Positions 54,680-62,788 are shown, counted from the stretch's first letter. The stretch is 64,000 nucleotides of DNA from Deltaproteobacteria bacterium (GCA_016709225.1 JADJEE010000012.1:2957501-3021500); one strand, 5' to 3'. Numbers and translations are program-made. The notes: generated by a model from the letters alone, not told the origin.

Positions 54680-55453
54680 TCAGAATCCGATGTCGTAGCA
54701 CTGGCAGCCGCCGGTGCCGGCGGTGGCCTCGGTGCACGAGGCCGGCGGCACCGCGCTGCTCGGGCTCATCTTGATGTCCATGCCACCCGGCACGCGAGCG
54801 TCGTCGGCGGGGTACTGGTCGATCTTCGATTGGATGAGCGCGGTGTCCTCGAAGTTCGCCGCGATCTCGGTGGTGTCGGCGTTGGTCAAGAACGGCACCT
54901 CGACGTGCATCGTGCCGGTGACCGGGCCGCTGTCGATGGTGGTCGCGATCGAGAGCTCGACCAGCGGACCCCAGCTGCACTCGGCGCTGTCGAACTGCCC
55001 GAACGCGTCGGTCGGGCAGGTCGTCGGGGTGCTGCCGGCGTCGATGTACATCACCGCCCACGCGTTGCAGCGCGAGCCCAGGCACTCGTAGTAGTGCTTG
55101 TGCTTGAAGGCGCCCTTGTCGAGGCAGGGGTGGTAGCAGGGGTTGAGCGAGACCGGGATGTTCTCGCCCGACTTCACCTCCGACACCGTGCAGACCTTGC
55201 CGCGGTGGAACGGCACCTGCTTGTTCGTGAAGGTGGCCGGGGCCGGGGACTCGGTGCTGGTGGTGTCGACGACCTTGTCGACGCACTCGTTCAGGTCCGG
55301 GTCGCACTGCTGGCCGCGGCCGCACTGCTCGTCGCGGTCGCAGCCGCCCTGCGCGACCGGGGCGCAGGACACGGCCCCCGCCGAAATCCCCACGCACAGG
55401 CCCAACGCGGCGGTCAACAACGGAACACGGAGAATCGAGTCGGTGCGGCGCAT
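54680..55453 (-). CDS. Cys-rich lipoprotein
   Basis: This is a 257-residue lipoprotein from ATG 55453, with a signal ending in ISAGAVSC. The N-terminus of the mature part is Cys-dense (CDRDEQCGRGQQCDPDLNEC, a pattern like short EGF or TSP-like loops). A predicted beta domain follows with paired Cys (VCTVSEVKSGENIPVSLN, CYHPCLDKG, YECLGSRCNAW), and the end is CTEATAGTGGCQCYDIGF. It sits immediately upstream of the patatin gene on the same strand, so they may form an operon. No family was recognised. Confidence 0.65.
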   Translation of the reverse strand: MRRTDSILRVPLLTAALGLCVGISAGAVSCAPVAQGGCDRDEQCGRGQQCDPDLNECVDKVVDTTSTESPAPATFTNKQVPFHRGKVCTVSEVKSGENIPVSLNPCYHPCLDKGAFKHKHYYECLGSRCNAWAVMYIDAGSTPTTCPTDAFGQFDSAECSWGPLVELSIATTIDSGPVTGTMHVEVPFLTNADTTEIAANFEDTALIQSKIDQYPADDARVPGGMDIKMSPSSAVPPASCTEATAGTGGCQCYDIGF

Positions 55454-55655
55454 GGCGGTCTCCTTCGAGCGGGCTTCCCAGCTTACCGGAAACCCGTCGA
55501 CGACCGCCAGCAACGTGCATCCGCGGTCGGTGCACGTGCGCGACGGTGGGTGAAGGGTCGGCCACCCGTGCGCGCCTACGTCGCGCGAGGGTTCACCGCG
55601 CACGCGGCCCGAATCGGTGGCTCGCGCTCGCGTGCGGCGGCCGTACGAACCATAC

Positions 55656-55961
55656 ATGCCGGTCGCGTGGACCTGCGAGGACGAGGACGAGGCCGTCGGT
55701 GTCGAGCTTCTGCTCGAACGCGCCGGCGTCGCGGTCGCCGTGGAGCCGGAGGACGGCACGCTCGGCCGCTGGATCGTACGCGGCACCGAGCTCGAGCTCG
55801 AGCGCGCCGCAGCGCTGCAGGCCCGCATCGCACGTCACTTCGTGCGCCATGACGAGCGCGCGCTCCGCCAATCCCTCGACGCACGCGATCGGCTCACGCG
55901 GCACACCCTCTACGGCTGCGCGATCGCGGTCGCGTGGGTGCTGCTGGCCTTCGCGATGTAG
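55656..55961 (+). CDS. small protein with C-terminal membrane helix
   Basis: This is a 101-residue protein starting at ATG 55656 (MPVAWTCEDEDEAVGV...). The N-terminal ~75 residues are acidic and probably cytoplasmic (VELLLERAGVAVAVEPEDGT). The last ~20 residues are a hydrophobic tail anchor (LYGCAIAVAWVLLAFAM). No family was recognised. It converges with the glutaredoxin gene. Confidence 0.5.
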   Translation: MPVAWTCEDEDEAVGVELLLERAGVAVAVEPEDGTLGRWIVRGTELELERAAALQARIARHFVRHDERALRQSLDARDRLTRHTLYGCAIAVAWVLLAFAM

Positions 55962-55992
55962 CGCGCGTCGGCCCGCAGCGAGGGCGCGGCGC

Positions 55993-56307
55993 TCAGGCGC
56001 CGAGCTTCTGCGCGAGCTCGCCGTTGGCGTCCATCTCGCGCACGATGTCGCAGCCGCCGACGAACTCGCCGTCGATGTACAGCTGCGGGATCGTCGGCCA
56101 GTTGCTGTACTCCTTGATGCCGTCGCGGATGTTCGGATCCTGCAGCACGTTGACGGTGTGGAAGTCGACCTTGTGCTTCTTCAACACCTCGACGACCGCG
56201 CCCGAGAAGCCGCACTGCGGGAAGGTCTTGTTGCCCTTCATGAACAGCACGACGCGGTTGTTCTGGATCAGGTGGTCGAGGAACTTGCGGGTTTGCTCGT
56301 CGATCAT
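55993..56307 (-). CDS. grxD: monothiol glutaredoxin, Grx4 type
   Basis: This is a 104-residue CGFS-type glutaredoxin starting at ATG 56307. The active-site motif is QCGFSG (Cys32-Ser35), preceded by VVLFMKGNKTFP and followed by WPTIPQLYIDGEFVGGCDIV, with the conserved TIPQ cis-Pro and GGCD glutathione-binding loop. These proteins bind and pass on [2Fe-2S] clusters with glutathione in the cytoplasm. Length is normal. It is divergent from the SGNH hydrolase gene, with a 154-base shared upstream gap. Confidence 0.9.
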   Translation of the reverse strand: MIDEQTRKFLDHLIQNNRVVLFMKGNKTFPQCGFSGAVVEVLKKHKVDFHTVNVLQDPNIRDGIKEYSNWPTIPQLYIDGEFVGGCDIVREMDANGELAQKLGA

Positions 56308-56461
56308 GGCCTTGGCCTCTCGCAGCTCCAGGAGAAGCTGACGCAGCGTTAGATAGGCGAACGGCGGCGTCCGGGCAAGCCGCGCGCCCCCGCTTGGCGG
56401 CGGGGCCCAAGGTTTGCCAAGGTTCGGGCCGATGCCAGGGCAGCCGCGGGACATCCACACG

Positions 56462-57229
56462 ATGCCGATCTCACGCCGACGCATGGGCGGGCTGTGTGCC
56501 GCCGCCGCGCTCGCCGGCTTGCTGCCGCGTCGCGCGGGCGCGCAGGCGGCGACCCCCAAGATCCTCGTGCTCGGCGACAGCATGATCGCCGGCGGCTTCG
56601 GTGTCTTCCTCGAGCGCGCGCTCGAGAAGGACTACGTGCTGCCGTGCCGGCGCGCGGGCAAGAGCAGCAGCGGTCTGTCGCGGCCCGACTTCTACGACTG
56701 GCCCGAGGCCGCCAAGGCCATCGTCGGCAAGTGGAAGCCCGACGCGAGCGTGGTGATGTTCGGTGGCAACGACGTGCAGGGGCTCTACATGGGCTCGGGC
56801 GAGTGGATCCGCTGGCAAGACGATGGCTGGGACGAGGAGTACGCGCGCCGCGTCGACGCGCTCGCCGATCTGCTCGCGCCCGACGGCGAGCGCCTCTTCT
56901 GGGTCGGCATGCCCGTGATGCGCCCCGAGAAATTCCACGAGCGCGTCAAGCGGGTGAACGTCATCTACCGCGCGCGCATGGCCGTGCGCCCGGGTGCGAA
57001 GTTCATCGATGCGTGGGAGCTGCTCGCCGACGAGAACGGTGCCTACGCCGATCGCATCGTGCCGCCCGGCGTGGTCGCGCCGGAGGGCAAGCCGGCGAAG
57101 AAGGTTCGCGTGCGCGCCGGCGACGGCATCCACCTCACGCCGGCGGGGGCGGAGATCCTGCGGGATCACGTGCTCGCGGTGCTCGAGGGCGAGCTGGGGA
57201 TCGCCAAGCCCGGCGAAGCGGCGGGGTGA
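56462..57229 (+). CDS. exported SGNH/GDSL hydrolase (DUF459-like)
   Basis: This is a 255-residue hydrolase starting at ATG 56462, with a Tat-like signal (ISRRRMGGLCAAAALAGLL) ending in GAQA. The SGNH blocks are ILVLGDSMIAGG (Ser40), FGGNDVQGLYMG (Gly and Asn) and GDGIHLTPAGAEIL (Asp and His). The closest known pattern is the DUF459 group, linked to cell-surface polysaccharide or peptidoglycan acyl modification in some bacteria. The gene ends directly before the foreign-looking island that begins about 57.3 kb. Confidence 0.75.
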   Translation: MPISRRRMGGLCAAAALAGLLPRRAGAQAATPKILVLGDSMIAGGFGVFLERALEKDYVLPCRRAGKSSSGLSRPDFYDWPEAAKAIVGKWKPDASVVMFGGNDVQGLYMGSGEWIRWQDDGWDEEYARRVDALADLLAPDGERLFWVGMPVMRPEKFHERVKRVNVIYRARMAVRPGAKFIDAWELLADENGAYADRIVPPGVVAPEGKPAKKVRVRAGDGIHLTPAGAEILRDHVLAVLEGELGIAKPGEAAG

Positions 57230-57314
57230 TGATGGCGGCGGTGGGGCGCGAGGATCACGGGGGATCAGGCGGACCGGAAGGAACTCGAACGCCGCAACCG
57301 CGACGCTGGAACGG

Positions 57315-57420
57315 GATGTCCATTCCGTGCAACGAACGCACAGGGCGTTCAGCGGCGAGTTCCCGTGGCGAAGCCGCGGGAACTCGTCCGTTGCAACGGC
57401 TTGTTGGGCAGCGGACTTGG
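57315..57420. other. cluster of strong hairpins at left border of the island
   Basis: Hairpin 57334-57350 is GAACGC-ACAGG-GCGTTC. Hairpin 57356-57386 is an uninterrupted 14-bp stem (one T.G wobble) with a GAA triloop, arms CGAGTTCCCGTGGC and GCCGCGGGAACTCG. A perfect 12-bp palindrome, CCGTTGCAACGG, lies at 57388-57399. They lie between the SGNH gene and the 3' end of the island operon, so they could be a terminator, a structured RNA or a transposition end. No family was matched. Confidence 0.5.
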
Positions 57421-57449
57421 CTCCTCCGCAGACCTTGAGAGACCTTTCG

Positions 57450-57893
57450 TCACGTCTCCTCCCCGGAGATATCCCGAAGGTAGTACTCGTAATGCTCTTT
57501 ACGAGAGAGCAGGAGAATCTGACCGCGCAGATCGAGGCCGTTCAAGAAGGCCGCCTGCTCGCGCAACTCCCCAAGTTGAGGGTTGTCGTACTTCTCAAAC
57601 GCGACGTTGAGCGCCACTACAAGCGTACGATTGCGATTCAAGGGATGGCGCTTGAATCTCAGCATCTTGTAAGATACGCGCTCACTCGCGTTTCCGTCCA
57701 GTCGGCGACCATCGCTCGATTTGGCCACAGCGGTTTCGATCACGAACCCTGGTCTCGCTAGCAACTTGCGCATTTCCTCACCGAATTCGCGGCCCTCTGC
57801 GCTGCGCGAACCGGCGGTTTCTCCGGCCTGCGTCGGTGTTGGCTCAAACTCAAACTGAGCCAGAACCTTCTTCAGACGATCATCGCTTGTCAT
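57450..57893 (-). CDS. small protein of unknown function in methyltransferase island
   Basis: This is a 147-residue soluble protein starting at ATG 57893, 37 bases after the methyltransferase gene on the same strand. It has a polar N-terminal third (LAQFEFEPTPTQAGETAGSR), then GREFGEEMRKLLARPGFVIE, a basic segment (SYKMLRFKRHPLNRNRTLVV) and an acidic end (SRKEHYEYYLRDISGEET). No signal peptide, membrane helix or known catalytic motif is evident. Codon usage is less G+C-rich than in flanking genes. Linkage to the methyltransferase suggests a partner role (nuclease subunit, regulator or antidote), which cannot be decided from the sequence. Confidence 0.6.
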   Translation of the reverse strand: MTSDDRLKKVLAQFEFEPTPTQAGETAGSRSAEGREFGEEMRKLLARPGFVIETAVAKSSDGRRLDGNASERVSYKMLRFKRHPLNRNRTLVVALNVAFEKYDNPQLGELREQAAFLNGLDLRGQILLLSRKEHYEYYLRDISGEET

Positions 57894-57930
57894 TGTTCGC
57901 TCCTGTGCATTACCGTGATGTGCCCGGCTG

Positions 57931-59019
57931 TCACTCGAAGAGCGTAACCTGTTGGGGCTTGCGACGTCCCTGATACGCCCGGGAGCGTTCGGTGAGTTCG
58001 CTTTCCCCGACGACGTATACGTACTCGGTGTTGCGAAGGTGGCTGACGGCCCCTACTTTCTCACCTGACGGGTTGTAGATGCCGATCTGCGCGCCTACAT
58101 AGCGCTTGTAGTCGTGCTCCACCACGCGTACCTGTCCGCGCTGCCCCAGAATCGCTTCGGCAGTCGTCCGGTCGAGGTAGCCTTCATCGCTAAATGAGAC
58201 AACAAGCCAGCGAGCCTTCACGCGCCGCACAAGCTCGGCGAATGCCGCGGTAAACTGTGGCTTAGAGTTGAACACACTCGTCCGCTCGCGACAGTCGACG
58301 CGCTTGCACGCTCTCCCGTACACCGCGGGCTTGTCCCAGAGGATCAACGTCTCCCAGATGTGGTAGTTGCCCAGGTACTTGTGCTGATTGTACGGCGGGT
58401 CCAGGTACGCAACGTCAACTTCACAAGATGCAACCGCGTCGACGAATTCAAGTGCATCCATCTGGTAGGCCTCGCCCTTTCCATGGTGAGCGCATGGAAG
58501 CACCTTCGGCAGCCTGAGCTCGAGGTCGTTGTACGCGCGTGGAGCCCAGCTCTTCAAGTACGCCATTTGGAGGCCCGTTGTGGAGTCTACTCGGTCGGCA
58601 GCCTCCATCAGGGAGACCAGTAGAACAGCCTCCAGTTCCGGATCCAGGCACTTGCGTGCAATCTCCTCACGAATCGCATCGATACGCGCGCCATTCTGCG
58701 GCTGAAAGAAGCGGCTCAGAATACAGAAGGTCTCTGTAAAGTAGCCGGGTCGTCCGGGGAGGAGGCTCAGTTCACGAAGCAGGCGCTCGGCATCTCGTTC
58801 AACGTGCTCACGGTCGGCTTGAACATAGCATCGGGCGAGCGTCGATGCGTAGGCATTGTGATCATTCGCTCGGACTTGGAACCCCGCGGCCTTGCAAGCG
58901 TGGCCCACTCGGGCCGTACCCGAGAACACGTCAAGCACGCTGCGCGCTCCCGGGAGCGACCGGAGGATCTCTAGCAACGCAGGGATGAGCGTGCGCTTCG
59001 AGCCGAGGTACTTGATCAC
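57931..59019 (-). CDS. D12-class adenine-specific DNA methyltransferase
   Basis: This is a 362-residue N6-adenine DNA methyltransferase of the Dam/D12 type starting at GTG 59019. Order and motifs are IKYLGSKRTL (motif X) at the N-terminus, motif I SVLDVFSGTARVGHA (Asp30, FSGT), then the catalytic motif IV LDPPYNQHKY (207-210). Later blocks YKRYVGAQIGIYNPSG and NTEYVYVVG fit the family. It would methylate adenine in a DNA target, using S-adenosylmethionine. No restriction endonuclease is recognisable next to it. The coding sequence is visibly lower in G+C than the flanks, as expected for an acquired gene. Confidence 0.8.
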   Translation of the reverse strand: MIKYLGSKRTLIPALLEILRSLPGARSVLDVFSGTARVGHACKAAGFQVRANDHNAYASTLARCYVQADREHVERDAERLLRELSLLPGRPGYFTETFCILSRFFQPQNGARIDAIREEIARKCLDPELEAVLLVSLMEAADRVDSTTGLQMAYLKSWAPRAYNDLELRLPKVLPCAHHGKGEAYQMDALEFVDAVASCEVDVAYLDPPYNQHKYLGNYHIWETLILWDKPAVYGRACKRVDCRERTSVFNSKPQFTAAFAELVRRVKARWLVVSFSDEGYLDRTTAEAILGQRGQVRVVEHDYKRYVGAQIGIYNPSGEKVGAVSHLRNTEYVYVVGESELTERSRAYQGRRKPQQVTLFE

Positions 59020-59041
59020 GCGCGAACATCCTGCCGGGTTT

Positions 59042-59234
59042 CCGGCTCTCCGCGCAAGCGAAGAGAGCCGGGGTTGGCTAGAGTTGGCTGGATGCCGGCG
59101 TTGCGTGGCGCCGGCGCCCACCGTGCCCGCCCGTAAACAGCGGGAGCGTCCCGGTGCCGCCGGGACGGGACGCCGTCGCAGGTCGTGCGAGCGGAGAGGG
59201 AGGAGGCTTCGTGCCTGCACAGCCGAGAGCCTCC
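59042..59234. other. four hairpins between methyltransferase and kinase genes
   Basis: Four stems occur in the 237-base gap. 59042-59071 is CCGGCTCTC paired with GAGAGCCGG, with an inner CGC-GCAA-GCG tetraloop hairpin. 59094-59115 is GCCGGCG/CGCCGGC. 59147-59167 is CGTCCCGG-TGCCG-CCGGGACG. 59202-59234 is GGAGGCT/AGCCTCC with a 19-nt loop. The density is unusual here and suggests a structured RNA or attenuator. No known RNA family was matched. Confidence 0.5.
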
Positions 59235-59256
59235 CGGCTCGATCAGAGCATCAAGG

Positions 59257-60912
59257 CTACGCCTCGACCTTTGTCGGAAGCATCTGCTCGATGGCCTCGA
59301 TCTCCGCCAGACATTCGACGGCCGAACGCGGGCGATTGTTGCGGTCACGCTCCAGGCACCGATTGACTAGGCTTACCAGCCGCCGCTCCGACTCCACTAC
59401 AGCCGGAAAGTCAATTTTTTCGGGCGACCGCTCCATAACCTGCGCGATCGCTGCTTCGGTCTGCTGTCCGGCGTACATCTCACGTCCAGAAATCGCATGG
59501 AATAATGCAGCCCCCGCACCATAGAGATCTGAGCGTTCATCAAGTGTAATGCCAAGAAGCTGCTCCATTGGGGCAGAGTGCTTGCTGCCGAGAAAGCCGC
59601 TCGCGGTAAACCCTGGAAGTCCTTGCACGGAGACGATGCCAAAGTCGCAAAGTTTGAGGTCCTCACCGTGCGCTGCCGTCTTGGAGATCATGATGTTGGA
59701 CGCCTTCACGTCACGATGAAGCGCTCCATAGGCGTGTATCTCCACGAGCGCAGAGAAGAGTTGTTTCGCGAGCGAGAGGATGCGCAGGGGATCGCCGAGT
59801 CCGTTGCTCGGCGTAAGGTCCTTGAGCGTTGATCCCTCCACAAGCTCCATCACCATGAAACTGTGGTCGGGGCGACTTGGCGCTAGGACCAGATCGTATA
59901 CCTTCGCAACGTTCAGATGGTCGATCTGCGTGGCTAGCTGGTACTCACGATCCACACGCAGGATCTCCGAACGACGAATCTCGAGCAGACGATAGATCTT
60001 GATTGCGACACGCTCGCCGGGAGCAAGGGCGACGCCCGGCGGGGCGGCGACGACAGCGGCCTCCCAGACCTCCGCAGAGTGTCCCGAGCCGAGCGGCCTG
60101 ATCAAGCGATAGCAGTCGAGATCCCGACCGGCTCGGAGACCGCCAGCCTTTCGCAATTGGGGCGCGCCCGCCGACCGCGGGGAGCTGACAGCGATGCCAT
60201 CGGGCGCCGGAATGGGTGGCTGCACTTGCAACGGCGCCGCGCGTGGTCCTGGCTTTGTTCCGACCGGGGGCGCCGGCGCGTCTGGACTGGGTTTTGAAAC
60301 CTGCGACGAAGCAGCCGCCACGCCTTGCGGAGTCGGGCTCAGGATGACGAACTGCTTCGTGCCCTGAGTCTGGAGTACGCCCGCGTACGCGGCGTTTGCT
60401 TTGATGACGTCGAGCGCGCCTTCGATGCGCTCGATAGGGACTTGCATCTCAAACTGAAGAACGTTCTTGGCAATTGTATCGTCTGGGAACCTGTTCTGAT
60501 TGTACTTGCGTAGAAAATCGCCGATGACAGAGGGTTGCAAGATCGCTTCGCGACGCGCTTCGAGGTCCTGTCCCGATTCCGTCGGTGCGACGAGCTTGCG
60601 CCCGAGTTCTGTCAATGCGATCTCGTCGCTGCGATAGGCGCCCTCCGTGAGTCCGTATGCCTCGGCGGCTCCGGTAATCGACCGAAACGCGGAGGATGAC
60701 GGCGACCGATTCATCGCAAGCGCGACCTGCGTCGGCGTCGTGGCCTTGCCAGCGTACTGCTCCACAATCGCCTTAGGGACAGCCTCGGCCTCCTCAAGCG
60801 AGTGCCATGGAAGCCGCTTCTGCTTGACTACATTGCGCTTCTTGGATCCGCCGCCTGCATCTTCCTCGTCAGCATCGTCGTCGGTTGGCGGTGGCGTGTC
60901 CTGATCGCTCAC
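59257..60912 (-). CDS. Ser/Thr protein kinase with N-terminal winged-helix-like domain
   Basis: This is a 551-residue soluble kinase starting at GTG 60912. Residues about 30-190 form an N-terminal module with a winged-helix look (LEEAEAVPKAIVEQYAGKAT, RSPSSSAFRSITGAAEAYGL, DEIALTELGRKLVAP). From memory it resembles the region preceding TIR-like or nucleotide-binding effector domains in bacterial defence proteins. A Pro/Ala-rich linker (about 195-255) leads to an active-looking Hanks kinase: LGSGHSAEVWEAAV, Lys305 in VAIKIYRLL, HRDVKASN (Asp401) and CDFGIVS (Asp423). There is no membrane helix, so it is cytoplasmic, unlike the other kinases in this window. It lies upstream of the methyltransferase on the same strand, and its codon usage is also lower in G+C. 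Confidence 0.75.
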   Translation of the reverse strand: MSDQDTPPPTDDDADEEDAGGGSKKRNVVKQKRLPWHSLEEAEAVPKAIVEQYAGKATTPTQVALAMNRSPSSSAFRSITGAAEAYGLTEGAYRSDEIALTELGRKLVAPTESGQDLEARREAILQPSVIGDFLRKYNQNRFPDDTIAKNVLQFEMQVPIERIEGALDVIKANAAYAGVLQTQGTKQFVILSPTPQGVAAASSQVSKPSPDAPAPPVGTKPGPRAAPLQVQPPIPAPDGIAVSSPRSAGAPQLRKAGGLRAGRDLDCYRLIRPLGSGHSAEVWEAAVVAAPPGVALAPGERVAIKIYRLLEIRRSEILRVDREYQLATQIDHLNVAKVYDLVLAPSRPDHSFMVMELVEGSTLKDLTPSNGLGDPLRILSLAKQLFSALVEIHAYGALHRDVKASNIMISKTAAHGEDLKLCDFGIVSVQGLPGFTASGFLGSKHSAPMEQLLGITLDERSDLYGAGAALFHAISGREMYAGQQTEAAIAQVMERSPEKIDFPAVVESERRLVSLVNRCLERDRNNRPRSAVECLAEIEAIEQMLPTKVEA

Positions 60913-61244
60913 CCCAAGATGCTATCACAACGCCCGAGGTCTGCGGACCGCTCCAGTGGAGTCTCAAGCAGCGCCGCGGCTAGGGAAGACTCGCGTTTCC
61001 GCGCGGCCTTGTCCGAATGGCCACCAGTCTCCGCCCCGCTGCCCAACTCTAATTCGGCAGACCTGCGTTTGTCGCCCCTCGTCGCGCCGTCCCGGTCTGT
61101 ATAAACATGTGACGGTGCGCACGGCTGCTTCGAAGATGCCGTGGCGACTGGCGAATCTGGCGCGCCGCAACGCTCCGGGAGTCCTGTTAATCCAGCAAGC
61201 CGCTTCGCGAAGTTCTGCATGCTTGTCAGCCGGCCTCGCGACAC
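60909..61244 (-). CDS. possible small protein upstream of island kinase
   Basis: A 111-codon frame ends in TGA overlapping the kinase GTG (GTGA), an arrangement typical of coupled genes. However, its composition (long Ser/Arg/Ala-rich stretches, mixed third positions) does not look strongly coding. It may simply be an open frame in the island's right border. No motif was found. Confidence 0.2.
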   Translation of the reverse strand: MSRGRLTSMQNFAKRLAGLTGLPERCGAPDSPVATASSKQPCAPSHVYTDRDGATRGDKRRSAELELGSGAETGGHSDKAARKRESSLAAALLETPLERSADLGRCDSILG

Positions 61245-61254
61245 TCGCGGTCAG

Positions 61255-61602
61255 GAGCGGTTGACCTGCGACCAGGGCATCCCCGACGAGATGCCGAAGC
61301 TCGCGCTCACCTCGTCGAATGACGACTGGCAGCTCACCGCGAGTGGGCTCGTGTTCCGTCCGGAGCAGGCGATCTGTGCCTGCGCCCGTGTCGGCGCCGA
61401 TGGGGCGTCGCTCGACGTGTTGCTGCAACCGTGCGACATGCACCCGGCGGCGCCGCGCAAGGGCAGCTGCGGCTACGAGGTCGCGGTGCGCATCGCGGCC
61501 GACGACGGCATCACCCGCGTGCAGGGCTATCGGCGATGGGATCTCGCCGGCGATCCGCCGGTCGACGATGTGCTCGACCTCGGCGAGGTCGACGTGCGCT
61601 GA
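61255..61602 (+). pseudogene. truncated gene remnant at right border of island
   Basis: The readable part begins about LTCDQGIPDEMPKLALTSS and runs to DVLDLGEVDVR with host-like codon usage (for example SGLVFRPEQAICACARV, VLLQPCDMHPAAPRK). The upstream in-frame part (from 61141) has different composition and includes island-border sequence. This looks like the C-terminal part of a secreted or lipoprotein gene whose 5' end was lost when the island arrived. A short version starting at the ATG near 61291 is possible. Confidence 0.4.
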
Positions 61603-61603
61603 A

Positions 61604-61762
61604 GTGGCGCGGCCGCGGGCGCACGTCATCGACGGCATCGATCTGTCCAGGGAGTTTCGTCCGCTGCTGTGGCGGTGCTTCGACGCCGCGATGCGTGACT
61701 ACAGCGGGGGGCTGCTGCTCTCCGAAGCCGCATGTCATGGCGCGCCTGCGCCCGTGGTGTAG
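61604..61762 (+). CDS. possible small protein
   Basis: A 52-residue frame from GTG 61604 (MARPRAHVIDGIDLSREFRP...) ends 12 bases before the oxidoreductase start. The sequence looks protein-like (LLWRCFDAAMRDYSGGLLL), but no homologue was recalled and the start is weak. It could be a real small gene or part of the upstream remnant. Confidence 0.3.
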   Translation: MARPRAHVIDGIDLSREFRPLLWRCFDAAMRDYSGGLLLSEAACHGAPAPVV

Positions 61763-61774
61763 CATCCGCCTCGC

Positions 61775-62788
61775 ATGCGGCAGATCTGGATCACGAAAGC
61801 AGGTGCGCCCGAGGTGCTGCAGGTTCGCGAGGCGCCGGATCCCGAGGTCACGCCGGGCTGCGTGCGCGTGCGTGTGCGCGCGGCGGGCATCAACTTCGCC
61901 GACTTGATGGCGCGCGTGGGCCTGTATCCCGATGCGCCGCCGCTGCCGTGCGTGGTCGGCTACGAGGTCGCGGGTGTGATCGATGCGGTCGGTGCGGGCG
62001 TCACCGATCTCGCGATCGGCGATCGCGTGTTCGGCATGCCGCGCTTCGGCGGCTACACCGACACGCTGGTGATCCCCGCCGCGCAGACCTTTCACATCCC
62101 CGAGTCGATGGGCTTCGAGCAGGCCGCGGCGCTGCCGGTGGTGTACCTGACCGCGTACTACATGATGTTCTTCACCGGCAACCTGCGACCCGGCTCGCAC
62201 GTGCTCGTGCACTCGGCAGCCGGTGGTGTGGGGCAGGCGGCGATCCAGCTGGCGAAGACCCGCGACTGCGTCGTGTACGGCACGGCGTCGGCGGGCAAGC
62301 ACGCGTTCCTGCGCGAGCAGGGCTGCGATCATCCCATCGATGCCGCCGGTGATTGGTCGACCGCGGTGCGGCAGCTGGTCGGCGATCGCGGCCTCGACCT
62401 CGTGCTCGATGCCGTTGGCGGCCCCTCGTGGAAGCGCGGCTACGACCTGCTCGGGCCCGCCGGTCGGCTGGTGTGCTTCGGCATCTCCGGTGCCGCAGCG
62501 GGCAAGACCCGCAGCCTCGTGACCGCGATCGGCCAGCTGCTTCGCATCAAGAAGTACAGCCCCATCGATCTCATGAACGACAACCGCACCGTCGGCGGCT
62601 GCAACATGGGACACCTGTTCGACCGCCTCGATCTGCTGCGGCCGCAATTCGAAGCACTGCTCGAGCTGTATCGCGAGGGCAAGATCTCACCGCGCGTCGA
62701 CAAGACCTTCGCGTTCGACGACGCCGCGGCGGCGCACCACTACCTGCACGACCGCAAGGCGATGGGCAAGGTGCTGCTGGTGCCGTGA
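61775..62788 (+). CDS. VAT1-like medium-chain oxidoreductase (quinone reductase family)
   Basis: This is a 337-residue MDR-family enzyme. The N-terminal catalytic domain shows VRVRAAGINFADLMARVG and PCVVGYEVAGVIDAVGAGV. The Rossmann part carries HSAAGGVGQAAIQLAKTRDC, typical for NADPH binding, and LDAVGGPSW. Zinc ligands of alcohol dehydrogenases are not present, as in quinone oxidoreductases. The C-terminal KKYSPIDLMNDNRTVGGCNM block resembles VAT-1 homologues. Such enzymes reduce quinones or enones with NADPH in the cytoplasm. Its 3' end overlaps the convergent esterase gene by 49 bases. Confidence 0.8.
   Translation: MRQIWITKAGAPEVLQVREAPDPEVTPGCVRVRVRAAGINFADLMARVGLYPDAPPLPCVVGYEVAGVIDAVGAGVTDLAIGDRVFGMPRFGGYTDTLVIPAAQTFHIPESMGFEQAAALPVVYLTAYYMMFFTGNLRPGSHVLVHSAAGGVGQAAIQLAKTRDCVVYGTASAGKHAFLREQGCDHPIDAAGDWSTAVRQLVGDRGLDLVLDAVGGPSWKRGYDLLGPAGRLVCFGISGAAAGKTRSLVTAIGQLLRIKKYSPIDLMNDNRTVGGCNMGHLFDRLDLLRPQFEALLELYREGKISPRVDKTFAFDDAAAAHHYLHDRKAMGKVLLVP

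Noticed and set aside
57334..57420. Hairpin cluster as an integron attC site
   Set aside because: A GTTGGGC box is present at the right, but I found no matching RYYYAAC box at the left and no integrase.
59042..59234. Hairpins as a retron msr/msd
   Set aside because: No reverse transcriptase gene lies in the island.
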